This document shows positions 45,026-51,990 of a DNA stretch of 64,000 nt, piece after piece; positions within the stretch are counted from its first letter, which is position 1, and every line of letters begins with the position of its first letter. Position numbers and translations under genes: made by a program. The notes beneath the pieces are model-generated. The model was not told the DNA's origin and did no database searches. It worked only from the letters and a program-made list of their open reading frames with translations. The stretch covers positions 2,852,001-2,916,000 of the forward strand of contig NZ_CP085081.1 of assembly GCF_023243115.1 (NCBI RefSeq). The letters run 5' to 3'. The stretch is from Sediminicoccus sp. KRV36 (GTDB taxonomy: Bacteria > Pseudomonadota > Alphaproteobacteria > Acetobacterales > Acetobacteraceae).

Positions 45026-46087
45026 ATGCCATCCGCCATCGCCCGTGCCGAGGAATTCTGCGCCCGCTTCGGCCTGCGCGCGCCGATTCTCCAGGCGCCC
45101 ATGGCCAGCGCCTCCCCCGTCGCTCTCGGCATGGCGGTGGCCAATGCCGGGGGCATGGCGGGTCTGGGCGCGCTGCAGATGGGCCCGGACGAGATCGCGG
45201 GCTGGGTGCAGGGCTTCCGCGCCGCCAGCAATGGCGCCTTCCAGATCAACCTCTGGGCGCCCGACCCGCCCCCCATCCGCGACCCTGACCGCGAGGCGGC
45301 GGCCCGCTTGGCGCTGGGAGAGCTCGGCCCGCTGCCGGAACCGTTGGGCGATGGCCCCTTCCTGCCGGATTTCGCCGCCCAATGCGCGGCGGTGCTGGCG
45401 GCCCGCCCGCCCGTGGTTTCCACCATCATGGGCCTGTGGGAGGCGGATTTCATCGCCGAGCTGAAGGCGCGCGGCATTCTGTGGATCTGCAACGCGACCA
45501 CGCTGGCCGAAGCCCGCGCGGCCGAGGCCGCCGGCGCGGATGCCATCATCGCCCAGGGGGCCGAGGCGGGCGGGCATCGCGGCTCCTTCACGCCGGAAGC
45601 GGCCGAGGCGCAGCTGATCGGGCTGTTCGCGCTGATCCCGCGCTTCGCCGATGCGCTTTCCGTCCCCGTGATCGCGGCGGGCGGCATCATGGATGGGCGC
45701 GGCATCGCGGCGGCACTCACGCTCGGGGCCAGTGCCGTGCAGCTCGGCACGGCCTTCCTGCGCTGCCCGGAAACCGCCCTCGCCCCCGCCTGGGCCGATG
45801 GCCTGGCCGTGGCGGCGCCCGAGGATACGGTGCTGACCCGCGCCTTCTCCGGCCGCCTGGCACGCGGCATCGCCAATGACGCGACCCGCGCCTTCGAGGG
45901 CACCGCCCCCGCGCCCTATCCGCTGCAACGCGTGCTGACCACGCCAATGCGGGCCGAGGCGACGCGGCAGAATGACCTCAGCCGCATGCAGGCCTGGGCC
46001 GGCCAGGGTGCAGCCATGTCGCGCGCGGAACCGGCCGGCGAGGTGGTGCGCCGCCTCTGGAGCGAGGCGCAGGCGCTGCTGCCCTGA
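45026..46087 (+). CDS. NAD(P)H-dependent flavin oxidoreductase / nitronate monooxygenase
   Basis: About 353 residues, FMN TIM barrel of the 2-nitropropane dioxygenase family. [14 protein letters not shown] begins the fold. [33 protein letters not shown] holds the catalytic-site His and FMN phosphate region, followed by [32 protein letters not shown]. Starts at 45026 or 44990; the former leaves the usual short N-terminus. The cytosolic role is detoxifying nitronates or an unknown flavin reduction. Confidence 0.9.
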   Translation: MPSAIARAEEFCARFGLRAPILQAPMASASPVALGMAVANAGGMAGLGALQMGPDEIAGWVQGFRAASNGAFQINLWAPDPPPIRDPDREAAARLALGELGPLPEPLGDGPFLPDFAAQCAAVLAARPPVVSTIMGLWEADFIAELKARGILWICNATTLAEARAAEAAGADAIIAQGAEAGGHRGSFTPEAAEAQLIGLFALIPRFADALSVPVIAAGGIMDGRGIAAALTLGASAVQLGTAFLRCPETALAPAWADGLAVAAPEDTVLTRAFSGRLARGIANDATRAFEGTAPAPYPLQRVLTTPMRAEATRQNDLSRMQAWAGQGAAMSRAEPAGEVVRRLWSEAQALLP

Positions 46088-46092
46088 GCCCT

Positions 46093-46662
46093 TCATGGCA
46101 TGCACAGCCTGAGGTAGCGCGGGATATGCGCCCGGCCGCCGACCATCCCCATCAGGTTCCGCAAAGGCCGGCCCCAGCGCAGCACGAAGCGCCCGAAATT
46201 TTCGCGATGGCGCATTTGCAGCGCCACCAGCCTTTTGGACAAATCCGGATCAGGCAGCATCCAGGCCGGCCCAGGCAGGGCGCCGAGAAAGCCCAAACGG
46301 CGGGCGAGCACGATGATGCCCATTCCGCGCATTCGGTAAGCCCGCCGGGCCGCGCGAAAGATCAGGCGCCGCAACTGCTGCAAAGGGTGGCGGGGCCCGA
46401 GATCGGCCAGGGCCTGCAACAGGCGCTCCCACAGCCCGGCCTCGGTCAGGCGGCGGAAATGCCGGGCGATGGTGGCGCCGGGGCCGTATTCGGCCGGCAT
46501 GGCGCGCCAGGGCGCATCGGTGGAGAGCAGGTGGAACATGCCGTCCATGCGGTGCCGCGGATCGCTCAGCGGGCGGCCCTGCGGGGCGGCGCGCGCCAGG
46601 AAGGGCTGCAGGGCGGCCCATTGGCGGTCAGTGAGGCGGGTGAAGGGGATGCGTTGGATCAT
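46093..46662 (-). CDS. Orphan IS5-type transposase N-domain (DUF4096) with unrelated tail
   Basis: 189 residues. The first ~90 match the IS5-family N-terminal domain: LTDRQWAALQPFL, GRPLSDPRHRMDGMFHLL, APWRAMPAEYGPGATIARHFRRLTEAGLWERLL. A transposase would continue with DSTHVKAH and the DDE core; instead there is a basic helical tail (RRLIFRAARRAYRMRG, LSKRLVALQMRHRENFGRFVLRWGR). No inverted repeats or target duplication were found. It may be a relic or a captured DNA-binding domain. The upstream bases are AT-richer than average. Confidence 0.65.
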   Translation of the reverse strand: MIQRIPFTRLTDRQWAALQPFLARAAPQGRPLSDPRHRMDGMFHLLSTDAPWRAMPAEYGPGATIARHFRRLTEAGLWERLLQALADLGPRHPLQQLRRLIFRAARRAYRMRGMGIIVLARRLGFLGALPGPAWMLPDPDLSKRLVALQMRHRENFGRFVLRWGRPLRNLMGMVGGRAHIPRYLRLCMP

Positions 46663-46695
46663 TTAGGAATTTATGCCGTTAATGCCCTGAAAGTC

Positions 46696-46725
46696 AAGGA
46701 AATTGGGGAGCCACGGGCTCCCCAA
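46696..46725 (-). terminator. Terminator after the MBL hydrolase gene
   Basis: Perfect 10-bp hairpin, TTGGGGAGCC (46703-46712) with its complement at 46716-46725, loop of 3. On the minus strand it is followed by AATTTCC, a weak U tract, 42 bases after the MBL stop. Confidence 0.6.
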
Positions 46726-46766
46726 ACCCCTGCGGCAACATCGGGAAGCGCGATGTTTTGCTGGCC

Positions 46767-47723
46767 TCAAAGCGCCAGCACGAAGCTTTCGCCAAACCCT
46801 GGCACCCGGAAATCCTGCGCCCCACGGGCCGCGCGGAGCCGCGCGGCGGGCTCGTCAATGCCCTCCTGCGTCAGCTTGAAGGTGCCGAAATGCATGCCGA
46901 TGGCGGTCCGCACGCGCAGCTGGTTCTGCGCCTCGATCGCCTGCTCCGGCGTGATGTGCACGGCCTGCATGAACCAGGTGGGCTCATAGGCGCCAATCGG
47001 GATCAAGCCCACGCCAAAGCCGCCGAAATGCGCGCCGATCACGTCCAGATGCCCACCCGCCGCCGTATCGCCGACGAAGATGAAGCGGCCCCCGGATGCG
47101 GCTTCCACCGCGAAGCCGCCCCACAGGGCGCGCGCCCGGTCGCGGATGCCGCGGGCCGAGAAATGCCGCATCGGCAGATAGGTGGCGTGGTGGCCGCCGG
47201 GCAGCGCCGCCCCCTCGCCCCAGTTGAGCTCGGTCGCACCGGGCACGCCGTTGCGCGCCAGGAATTCCGCATGCCCTAGGCCGGTGATCAGGCGCGGCTG
47301 CCAGCGGGCATGCAGGGCGCGCAGGCTCGGCAGGTCCAGGTGGTCGTAGTGCCCGTGGCTGAGCAGCACCGCATCGATGCGCGGCAGCGCATCCAGCGCC
47401 AGCGCCGGCGGCCGGACGCGCCGCGGCCCCCACCAGGAGAGCGGGCTGCAACGCTCGGAGAAGATCGGATCGGTCAGCAGGGTGGTGCCATCGGCCAGCC
47501 GCACCAGGAAGCTCGCATGGCCGATGAAGGTGAAGGCGGCGTGTCCCTCGGGCACGGCATGGGGCGGCGGCGGCTGGGGCGGGTCCGTGACCGCCGGCGG
47601 CCAAAGCCGGCCCTTGCCCTCCAGCAGCATGCGCGCCACGCGCGGCAGGGCCTGGCCGGCGGGGCCGCCATCGGGGTTGCGGAATCGGCCCTTGGCGTCG
47701 CGCTCGGCGGGTTGGATCTTCAC
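46767..47723 (-). CDS. MBL-fold metallohydrolase, NAPE-PLD-like
   Basis: About 318 residues. The zinc motif SHGHYDHLD, FIGHASFLVRLADGTTLLTDPIF and WWGPRRVRPPAL are the pattern of bacterial N-acyl-phosphatidylethanolamine phospholipase D-like proteins; PIGAYEPTWFMQAVHITPEQAIEA and MHFGTFKL complete the core. GTG 47723 is the preferred start; an earlier TTG would only add Arg/Gln-rich sequence. Membrane-lipid turnover is suggested by the family, not shown. Confidence 0.88.
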   Translation of the reverse strand: MKIQPAERDAKGRFRNPDGGPAGQALPRVARMLLEGKGRLWPPAVTDPPQPPPPHAVPEGHAAFTFIGHASFLVRLADGTTLLTDPIFSERCSPLSWWGPRRVRPPALALDALPRIDAVLLSHGHYDHLDLPSLRALHARWQPRLITGLGHAEFLARNGVPGATELNWGEGAALPGGHHATYLPMRHFSARGIRDRARALWGGFAVEAASGGRFIFVGDTAAGGHLDVIGAHFGGFGVGLIPIGAYEPTWFMQAVHITPEQAIEAQNQLRVRTAIGMHFGTFKLTQEGIDEPAARLRAARGAQDFRVPGFGESFVLAL

Positions 47724-47762
47724 GCGGCTCTCTTGGCATTGCTGGCCGCGCCGGGGCAAGGC

Positions 47763-48479
47763 TCAACCGCGCAAGGCGATGCCCAGGCCCAGGGCCAGGA
47801 GCCCCGCGAAGAAGACCCGCTTGAACATGGGCTCCGAAAGGCGGCCGCGCAGCCGCGCCCCCAAAGCCTGCCCGGCCAGCGCTGGCAGCAGGGCCAGCGC
47901 CGAGCCGATCACACGCCCGCCATCCAGCAGGCCCGAGCCGCCGAGCAGCCCGCCCAGCGCCAGGGTTGAAACCAGGAAGGCAAGCCCGAGTGCGCGCACC
48001 AGCTCATCCCGCGTGAGGCCGATGCCCTGCAGCCATGGCACCGCCGGGATGACGAAGACGCCTGTCGCCGCGGTCAGGGCGCCGGTGGCGGCCCCCACCA
48101 GCGCCCCTGCCCGCTCCGGCCAATGCGGCCGCCAGGCCAGCAGCCCCAGCGCGCCATAGCAAGCCAGGGCCACGCCCAGCAGCAAGGCCCCGAACCGCCC
48201 GCCGAACCCGCCAAAGGCGAGGCCGCCCAGCAGCGTCCCCAGCACCACCCCGGCCAGCATGGGCCAAAGCCGAAGCGTGAGGCGCCAGGCCGCCCGCGCA
48301 GGGGCGATCTGCACGAGGTTGGTGACAAAGCTGGGCAGCAGCAGCAAGGCCGCCGCCTCGGCCGGGCTGGCCAGCAGCGTGAGCAGCGCCATGGCGATGG
48401 TGGGCAGCCCGAGGCCGATCAGCCCCTTGCTGAAGCCGGCCAGGAGGAAAACGAGGGCGATGAGTGCGGAATCAAACAT
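47763..48479 (-). CDS. TauE/SafE family permease, second copy
   Basis: 238-residue membrane protein with about 7-8 hydrophobic segments. GFSKGLIGLGLPTIAMALLTLL opens it, and GALVGAATGALTAATGVFVIPAVPWLQ is the second repeat. It is shorter than, and distinct from, the copy at 27129-27950. The glycine-rich GVGGG of the first repeat is replaced by GLGLP. It lies 39 bases upstream of the MBL gene on the same strand. Substrate unknown. Confidence 0.87.
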   Translation of the reverse strand: MFDSALIALVFLLAGFSKGLIGLGLPTIAMALLTLLASPAEAAALLLLPSFVTNLVQIAPARAAWRLTLRLWPMLAGVVLGTLLGGLAFGGFGGRFGALLLGVALACYGALGLLAWRPHWPERAGALVGAATGALTAATGVFVIPAVPWLQGIGLTRDELVRALGLAFLVSTLALGGLLGGSGLLDGGRVIGSALALLPALAGQALGARLRGRLSEPMFKRVFFAGLLALGLGIALRG

Positions 48480-48532
48480 GGCCCGAGGCTAGTGCCCCGG
48501 GCCATGCCATGCTTCGGAAGGAGCCGAAGCGA

Positions 48533-49453
48533 TCAGATCTTCGTCTTGTAGACGTCGATGATGTCGGACAGCAGCTGCAGCGCCTCGGCCTTCGGGCGCT
48601 GGAAGGCGTTGCGGCCGACGATGGAGCCATTGCCGCCACCCGCATGAATGGCGCGCACCTCGGCCAGCAGCGCATCCGCACCCTTGGCCTCACCGCCCGA
48701 GAACACGACGAGGCGACGCCCGGCGAAGCAGGCCTGCACGATATGCGCGATCCGCGCGGCCGCATCCTTCACATCCACCGGATGCGCCTGATAGGTCTTC
48801 TTCGCCGCATCCAGGAAGATCGCATCCGTCGGCGGCTTTACCTTGATGATGTGCGCCCCGGTGAGGGCCGCGATATGCGCGGCATAGGCGGCGATATCCA
48901 GCGCCGTCTCACCCACCTTGTCCAGCATCGGGCCACGCGGATAGGACCAGGTGACGACGGCGAGGCCGACGGACTTCGCCTCGGCCGAAAGCTCGCGCAG
49001 TTCCTCCATCATCTCGAACTGGTATTCGGAGCCCGGATAGATGGTGAAGCCGATGGCCGAGCAACCGAGGCGCAGCGCATCACCCACCGTGGCCGTCACG
49101 GCCTGGTCCTTGGTGGTGGAGAGGCTGTTGCTGCTGTTCACCTTCAGGATGGTCGGGATGCAGCCGGCGTAGGATGCGGCGGCGGCCTCCATCGGCCCAA
49201 GCGGCGCGGCATAGGCATTCAGCCCGGCCTCGATCGCCAGCTCGAAGTGGTAGCGCGGGTCATAGGCATCGGGGTTGGGCGCGAAGCTGCGGGCGGGGCC
49301 ATGCTCGAAGCCCTGGTCCACCGGCAGGATGACCATGCGGCCCGTGCCGGCGAGCTTGCCCGTCATCAGGATGCGGGCAATGTTGCCCTTGGTGCCGGGG
49401 TTGTCGCTCTCATACCAGGAGAGGATGTCCTTGACCTTGCGCGTCAGCTTCAT
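48533..49453 (-). CDS. Class I fructose-bisphosphate aldolase, DhnA/archaeal type
   Basis: 306 residues of the DhnA-like Schiff-base aldolase family. ILPVDQGFEHGP near residue 42, IEAGLNAYAAPLG, the Schiff-base lysine region HIIKVKPPTDAIF, and phosphate loops VVFSGGEAKG and GNGSIVGRNAFQRP. ATG 49453 has GAAAGGAAG upstream. Central carbon metabolism; tpiA is elsewhere in the window at 34 kb. A stand-alone gene, with a 56-base gap to the hypothetical gene before it. Confidence 0.93.
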   Translation of the reverse strand: MKLTRKVKDILSWYESDNPGTKGNIARILMTGKLAGTGRMVILPVDQGFEHGPARSFAPNPDAYDPRYHFELAIEAGLNAYAAPLGPMEAAAASYAGCIPTILKVNSSNSLSTTKDQAVTATVGDALRLGCSAIGFTIYPGSEYQFEMMEELRELSAEAKSVGLAVVTWSYPRGPMLDKVGETALDIAAYAAHIAALTGAHIIKVKPPTDAIFLDAAKKTYQAHPVDVKDAAARIAHIVQACFAGRRLVVFSGGEAKGADALLAEVRAIHAGGGNGSIVGRNAFQRPKAEALQLLSDIIDVYKTKI

Positions 49454-49509
49454 GGGGCGCTTCCTTTCGATGATTCCGGACGTAGCGTATTTTACGGATG
49501 GCCGGCTCT

Positions 49510-49947
49510 CTAAGCCAGATCGAGCCAGCGTGCCAGATGCTTCCGCCCCTGGGGCTTGCGCAAATCCACCCGCGCCAGGTCCAGCGCCGGCGGGGCCGAG
49601 GGCAAAAGCCGCGCACCCATGCCCTGCGCCAGCCCCGCCAGCGCCGGGAAGGCCGCGACATGCGGCGCCAGCACGACGCAGGCGAATCCGGCCCGCAGCG
49701 CCGCCAGCGCATGGCCCGGCGCATCGGCCGCATCCAGGATGCCAAGGCCCAGCGCGCCATGCGGCGCCAGCAGTGCGGCAAACCCGGCCACACCCAGATA
49801 GGCCGCCGCCCCGGGGGCTGAGAGCAGCGCCACATCCTGGCCCGCCGCCAGTTCCAGCGTGACGGCGACATCGCGCGCCGCATGCACGATCACGGCGCGC
49901 CGCGCGCCGATCCGCCATTCCTGCGGTTGACCCTGGCCCGGCTGCAT
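49510..49947 (-). CDS. Hypothetical protein
   Basis: 145 residues, no family recognised. Hydrophobic alternating strands (RAVIVHAARDVAVTLELAAGQDVALLSA, FACVVLAPH) and a C-terminal RKPQGRKHLARWLDLA suggest a small alpha/beta fold, perhaps a truncated aldolase/TIM-barrel-like or Rossmann protein. It sits just upstream of the aldolase on the same strand and is divergent from the zapA pair by 53 bases. No signal peptide is visible. Confidence 0.6.
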   Translation of the reverse strand: MQPGQGQPQEWRIGARRAVIVHAARDVAVTLELAAGQDVALLSAPGAAAYLGVAGFAALLAPHGALGLGILDAADAPGHALAALRAGFACVVLAPHVAAFPALAGLAQGMGARLLPSAPPALDLARVDLRKPQGRKHLARWLDLA

Positions 49948-50000
49948 GTCAACGCTTTCCCATGTGAAGCGCTGCGACGTCCAGCGCCCCGGAGCAGTCC

Positions 50001-50240
50001 TTGGACCAGAACGACATCACCCTTCTCGCGGCGGAACGGCTCGAAGCCGCGCTGGAACGCCTGGCCACCTCGCTCGAAGCGCGGTTGGCGGCACCGCCAG
50101 CCGCAACCCGCCAGGAGGCTGGCGCTGCCCCGCAGGACATGGTTCCGCGCGCCGAGGTGGAACGCCTCTCCGCCCGGCTCGACGAGGCTTTGGGCCGGCT
50201 GCGCGCCTTGCTGGGCGATGATGCCGGTTCCGAGATCTGA
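50001..50240 (+). CDS. Small coiled-coil protein upstream of zapA
   Basis: 79 residues from a TTG at 50001, GGAGCAG 4 bases upstream. Two heptad-like stretches (AAERLEAALERLATSLEARL, about 10-29; and EVERLSARLDEALGRLRALL, 52-71) are joined by a Pro/Ala-rich linker. It resembles short alphaproteobacterial coiled-coil proteins (DUF4164-type) that commonly precede zapA. 14 bases separate it from zapA. A divisome role is inferred from position only. Confidence 0.75.
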   Translation: MDQNDITLLAAERLEAALERLATSLEARLAAPPAATRQEAGAAPQDMVPRAEVERLSARLDEALGRLRALLGDDAGSEI

Positions 50241-50254
50241 GAAGGGAGGCTCCG

Positions 50255-50596
50255 ATGGGCCAGGTCAATATCCGCGTGAATGGCTACAACCACACCATCG
50301 GCTGCAAGGATGGCGAGGAACAGCACGTCCAGGACCTCATCGCCCAGCTGGAGGAAAAGGTCCGCGTCATCCGCTCGATGGGCGGGCAGTTCAGCGAATC
50401 GCGGATGCTGCTGCATGTGGCGCTGCTCTTTGCCGATGAAGCCAATGACCTGCGGATGGATCTGGCCCGGATGCGCAGCCAGGGTGCCGTGGGCGGCACG
50501 CCGGCCCCCGCCGCCGCCGACCCGCGCCTGGCCGAGCGCCTGACGCGCATGGCCGAGCGGATCGAAGGCATCGCGACCGCCATCCAGCAGCCCTGA
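50255..50596 (+). CDS. zapA: Cell division protein ZapA
   Basis: 113 residues. VNIRVNGYNHTIGCKDGEEQHVQDLIAQLEEKV is the ZapA start, a globular domain followed by a helical dimerisation segment (LLHVALLFADEANDLRMDL); the tail has Ala/Pro and a second helix. ZapA crosslinks FtsZ filaments. GGGAGG lies upstream of ATG 50255. In many proteobacteria zapA is next to the 6S RNA gene ssrS, which fits the structured RNA at 51437. Confidence 0.93.
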   Translation: MGQVNIRVNGYNHTIGCKDGEEQHVQDLIAQLEEKVRVIRSMGGQFSESRMLLHVALLFADEANDLRMDLARMRSQGAVGGTPAPAAADPRLAERLTRMAERIEGIATAIQQP

Positions 50597-50627
50597 CGCC
50601 CAGCACCGCCCCCGCACGCCCAGGCAA

Positions 50628-51243
50628 TCAGGCGAGGCGCAGCCGCCCCTGCATCAGATTGACCACTTCACGCTGCGTGGCGCGCTGCAGCCCGCTTCCC
50701 AGCATTTCATTCAGCGCGCGGCGGATCAGCCGGTCCGGCGCGTTGCCGGCATCGGCCATGGCCCAGTGGCTGAAGCCACGGCTGGCAATCCGGTTGCGGC
50801 AGAGCAGGCGCACATCGCAATGGCGCGGATCGGTGAGGAGGCGCGCATAGATCGCGTCCAGCGCCGGCTTCTCGCCCTCCAGCACCTGGGCGAACCAGCG
50901 GCGGCTGCGCAGCAGGGCTGCCGGTCAGCCCGGCCTTGGGATTGTGCAACTGGGCGGAGAGCAGGATCTGGCTGACGCGGCGCGCCGCCAGATCAGGCTC
51001 CTGCGTGGTCGGCTCGCTCACATAGATCAGCCGCTCCAGCTCCGGCTGGATCTCGCGCGGCTTCCGGGCGATGGCGACGCGCTGCAGCAGCGCATCGCCA
51101 GCCAGGCGGAGCAGCAAGGCCGGCGTCACCAGGCCCCGCCCCGCCGCGAGCTGCGCCATGTCCAGCAGGGAGATCGCCACCTGGTCCCGCGGGGCTTCCG
51201 CCGGCATGGCAGCCAGGAGGGGCTTGTCGTCCTTGCGGCTCAT
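50628..51243 (-). pseudogene. BLUF-domain blue-light receptor, broken by +1 frameshift
   Basis: A ~75-residue helical N-terminus (from MSRKDDKPLLAAMP; an in-frame ATG at 51309 is also possible) leads into a BLUF domain: LERLIYVSE (flavin-contacting Tyr), ILLSAQLHNPKAGLTG (Asn). The frame then shifts at a CCC run (GGG, 50915-50917 on plus). Removing one C restores LLRSRRWFAQVLEGE (the key Gln) through DPRHCDVRLL and SRGFSHWAM. All the flavin-site residues survive across the two frames. It is either a fresh pseudogene, a sequencing error, or (less likely) programmed frameshifting. No effector domain is attached; the C-terminus ends in a short helix. Confidence 0.82.
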
Positions 51244-51401
51244 TACGCGGGGTGCATCATCAGGTGCGTCATGACTGGGGAAACTGATCCTGGCCGTTGG
51301 TTCCTGCATGCACCCTTACGTTGCGCTGCACCATCCCGCTCGGTCCGCAGGCGCAAGGAAGTTTCGCAACCCCGCCACGCTCTGAGCGGGCCACGCATTC
51401 C

Positions 51402-51430
51402 TTGCCATTCCGGGCCCGAGCGCCTACCTG
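51402..51430 (+). promoter_or_regulatory. Putative promoter of 6S-like RNA
   Basis: TTGCCA (51402-51407), exactly 17 bases, then TACCTG (51425-51430). A start about 7 bases further would fall at G51437, which is the first base of the RNA's closing helix. The -35 is good, the -10 weak. Confidence 0.4.
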
Positions 51431-51436
51431 CAAGGA

Positions 51437-51592
51437 GCGAGGCTGCCCGGTGCGTCCGGTAAGACATCCCCAGGGCCAATACGCATCTCCCGGGAACTGG
51501 CGCTGGTCGGGCCGTGGTCCGACTACCTGGTGCCCACCTGCTTATGGCAGGCCTTGGGAGGATGCATGTACCAACGGCCAGGGTGGCTTCGC
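51437..51592 (+). ncRNA. ssrS: Structured RNA, probable 6S RNA
   Basis: About 156 bases folding into a rod. Closing helix: GCGAGGCUGCCC (51437-51448) pairs with GGGUGGCUUCGC (51581-51592), 12 pairs including three G-U, which would be C-A on the other strand, so plus orientation is favoured. Inner helix: GGCC (51474-51477) with GGCC (51576-51579), UAC with GUA, and GCAUCUCCC (51483-51491) with GGGAGGAUGC (51556-51565, one bulge). A central bubble follows, with a 3'-side hairpin CCUGC-GCAGG (51537-51551) and an apical stem (51499-51534, GGCGC/GUGCC plus GUCGG/CCGAC). Rod, bubble, size and zapA vicinity fit 6S RNA, the RNA-polymerase decoy. No covariance search was run. Confidence 0.6.
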
Positions 51593-51633
51593 ACTCCCCT
51601 CACCTGGCGCCGTCACAGCGCCCCATGCCATCC

Positions 51634-51876
51634 CTACCGGCAGGAGCAGCGCGAGCCTTCGCCACCGAAATTGCGCCGTGCGAAATCCCGGGCATCCGTG
51701 GCGAAGTTGAAGCTCTGCAACAGGCATGCGCCCGAGCCCCGCGCGCTGCGCATCTGCTCCGGCGTGCGGCTATCCACCTCGATCTTGTTGTTGGCGCAAT
51801 AGACCGAATACCGCGTCTGCGCCGCCGCCGGCAGAGCCATGCCCAGCACGGCCAGGATGATCAGGATGCGCATCAT
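51634..51876 (-). CDS. Small secreted protein, function unknown
   Basis: 80 residues with a clear signal peptide (MMRILIILAVLGMALPAAAQ, cleavage after AAA/AQ). The mature ~60 residues hold four cysteines (VYCANN, GACLLQ, SRCSCR) and a short basic C-terminus, a cysteine-rich periplasmic protein. ATG 51876 (or the second ATG at 51873) follows GGAGGG, which is itself one arm of a perfect 8-bp hairpin. Family not recognised. Confidence 0.75.
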   Translation of the reverse strand: MMRILIILAVLGMALPAAAQTRYSVYCANNKIEVDSRTPEQMRSARGSGACLLQSFNFATDARDFARRNFGGEGSRCSCR

Positions 51877-51880
51877 TCGC

Positions 51881-51899
51881 CCTCCGTTATGAACGGAGG
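51881..51899 (-). promoter_or_regulatory. Hairpin occluding a Shine-Dalgarno site
   Basis: On the minus strand CCUCCGUU-CAU-AACGGAGG is a perfect 8-bp stem with a 3-base loop. Its 3' arm is the GGAGG ribosome site of the small secreted protein gene, 4-7 bases before ATG. It would block initiation when folded, as in an RNA thermometer or a translationally regulated leader. Confidence 0.55.
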
Positions 51900-51921
51900 T
51901 TGCGCCGAAACGGCCAGCCTC

Positions 51922-51961
51922 GAAAGCAAAAAGGGCGGGCCAGGTTGCCCTGGCCCGCCCT
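51922..51961 (-). terminator. Rho-independent terminator of fusA
   Basis: Perfect 13-bp stem AGGGCGGGCCAGG (51932-51944) / complement (51949-51961), loop TTGC. Read on the minus strand it is followed by TTTTTGCTTT. It lies 29 bases after the fusA stop. Confidence 0.9.
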
Positions 51962-51990
51962 ATTTCATGCCCTTGAAGGGCTGGGCTGGT

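Noticed and set aside
46093..46740. Insertion sequence
   Set aside because: Only the N-terminal transposase-like domain exists. I found no terminal inverted repeats, target duplication or DDE core.
51262..51633. RNase P RNA, tmRNA or SRP RNA as alternatives for the structured RNA
   Set aside because: The hallmark sequences of those RNAs (for example the GAGGAAAGUC core of RNase P RNA or the tag-peptide region of tmRNA) are not present.
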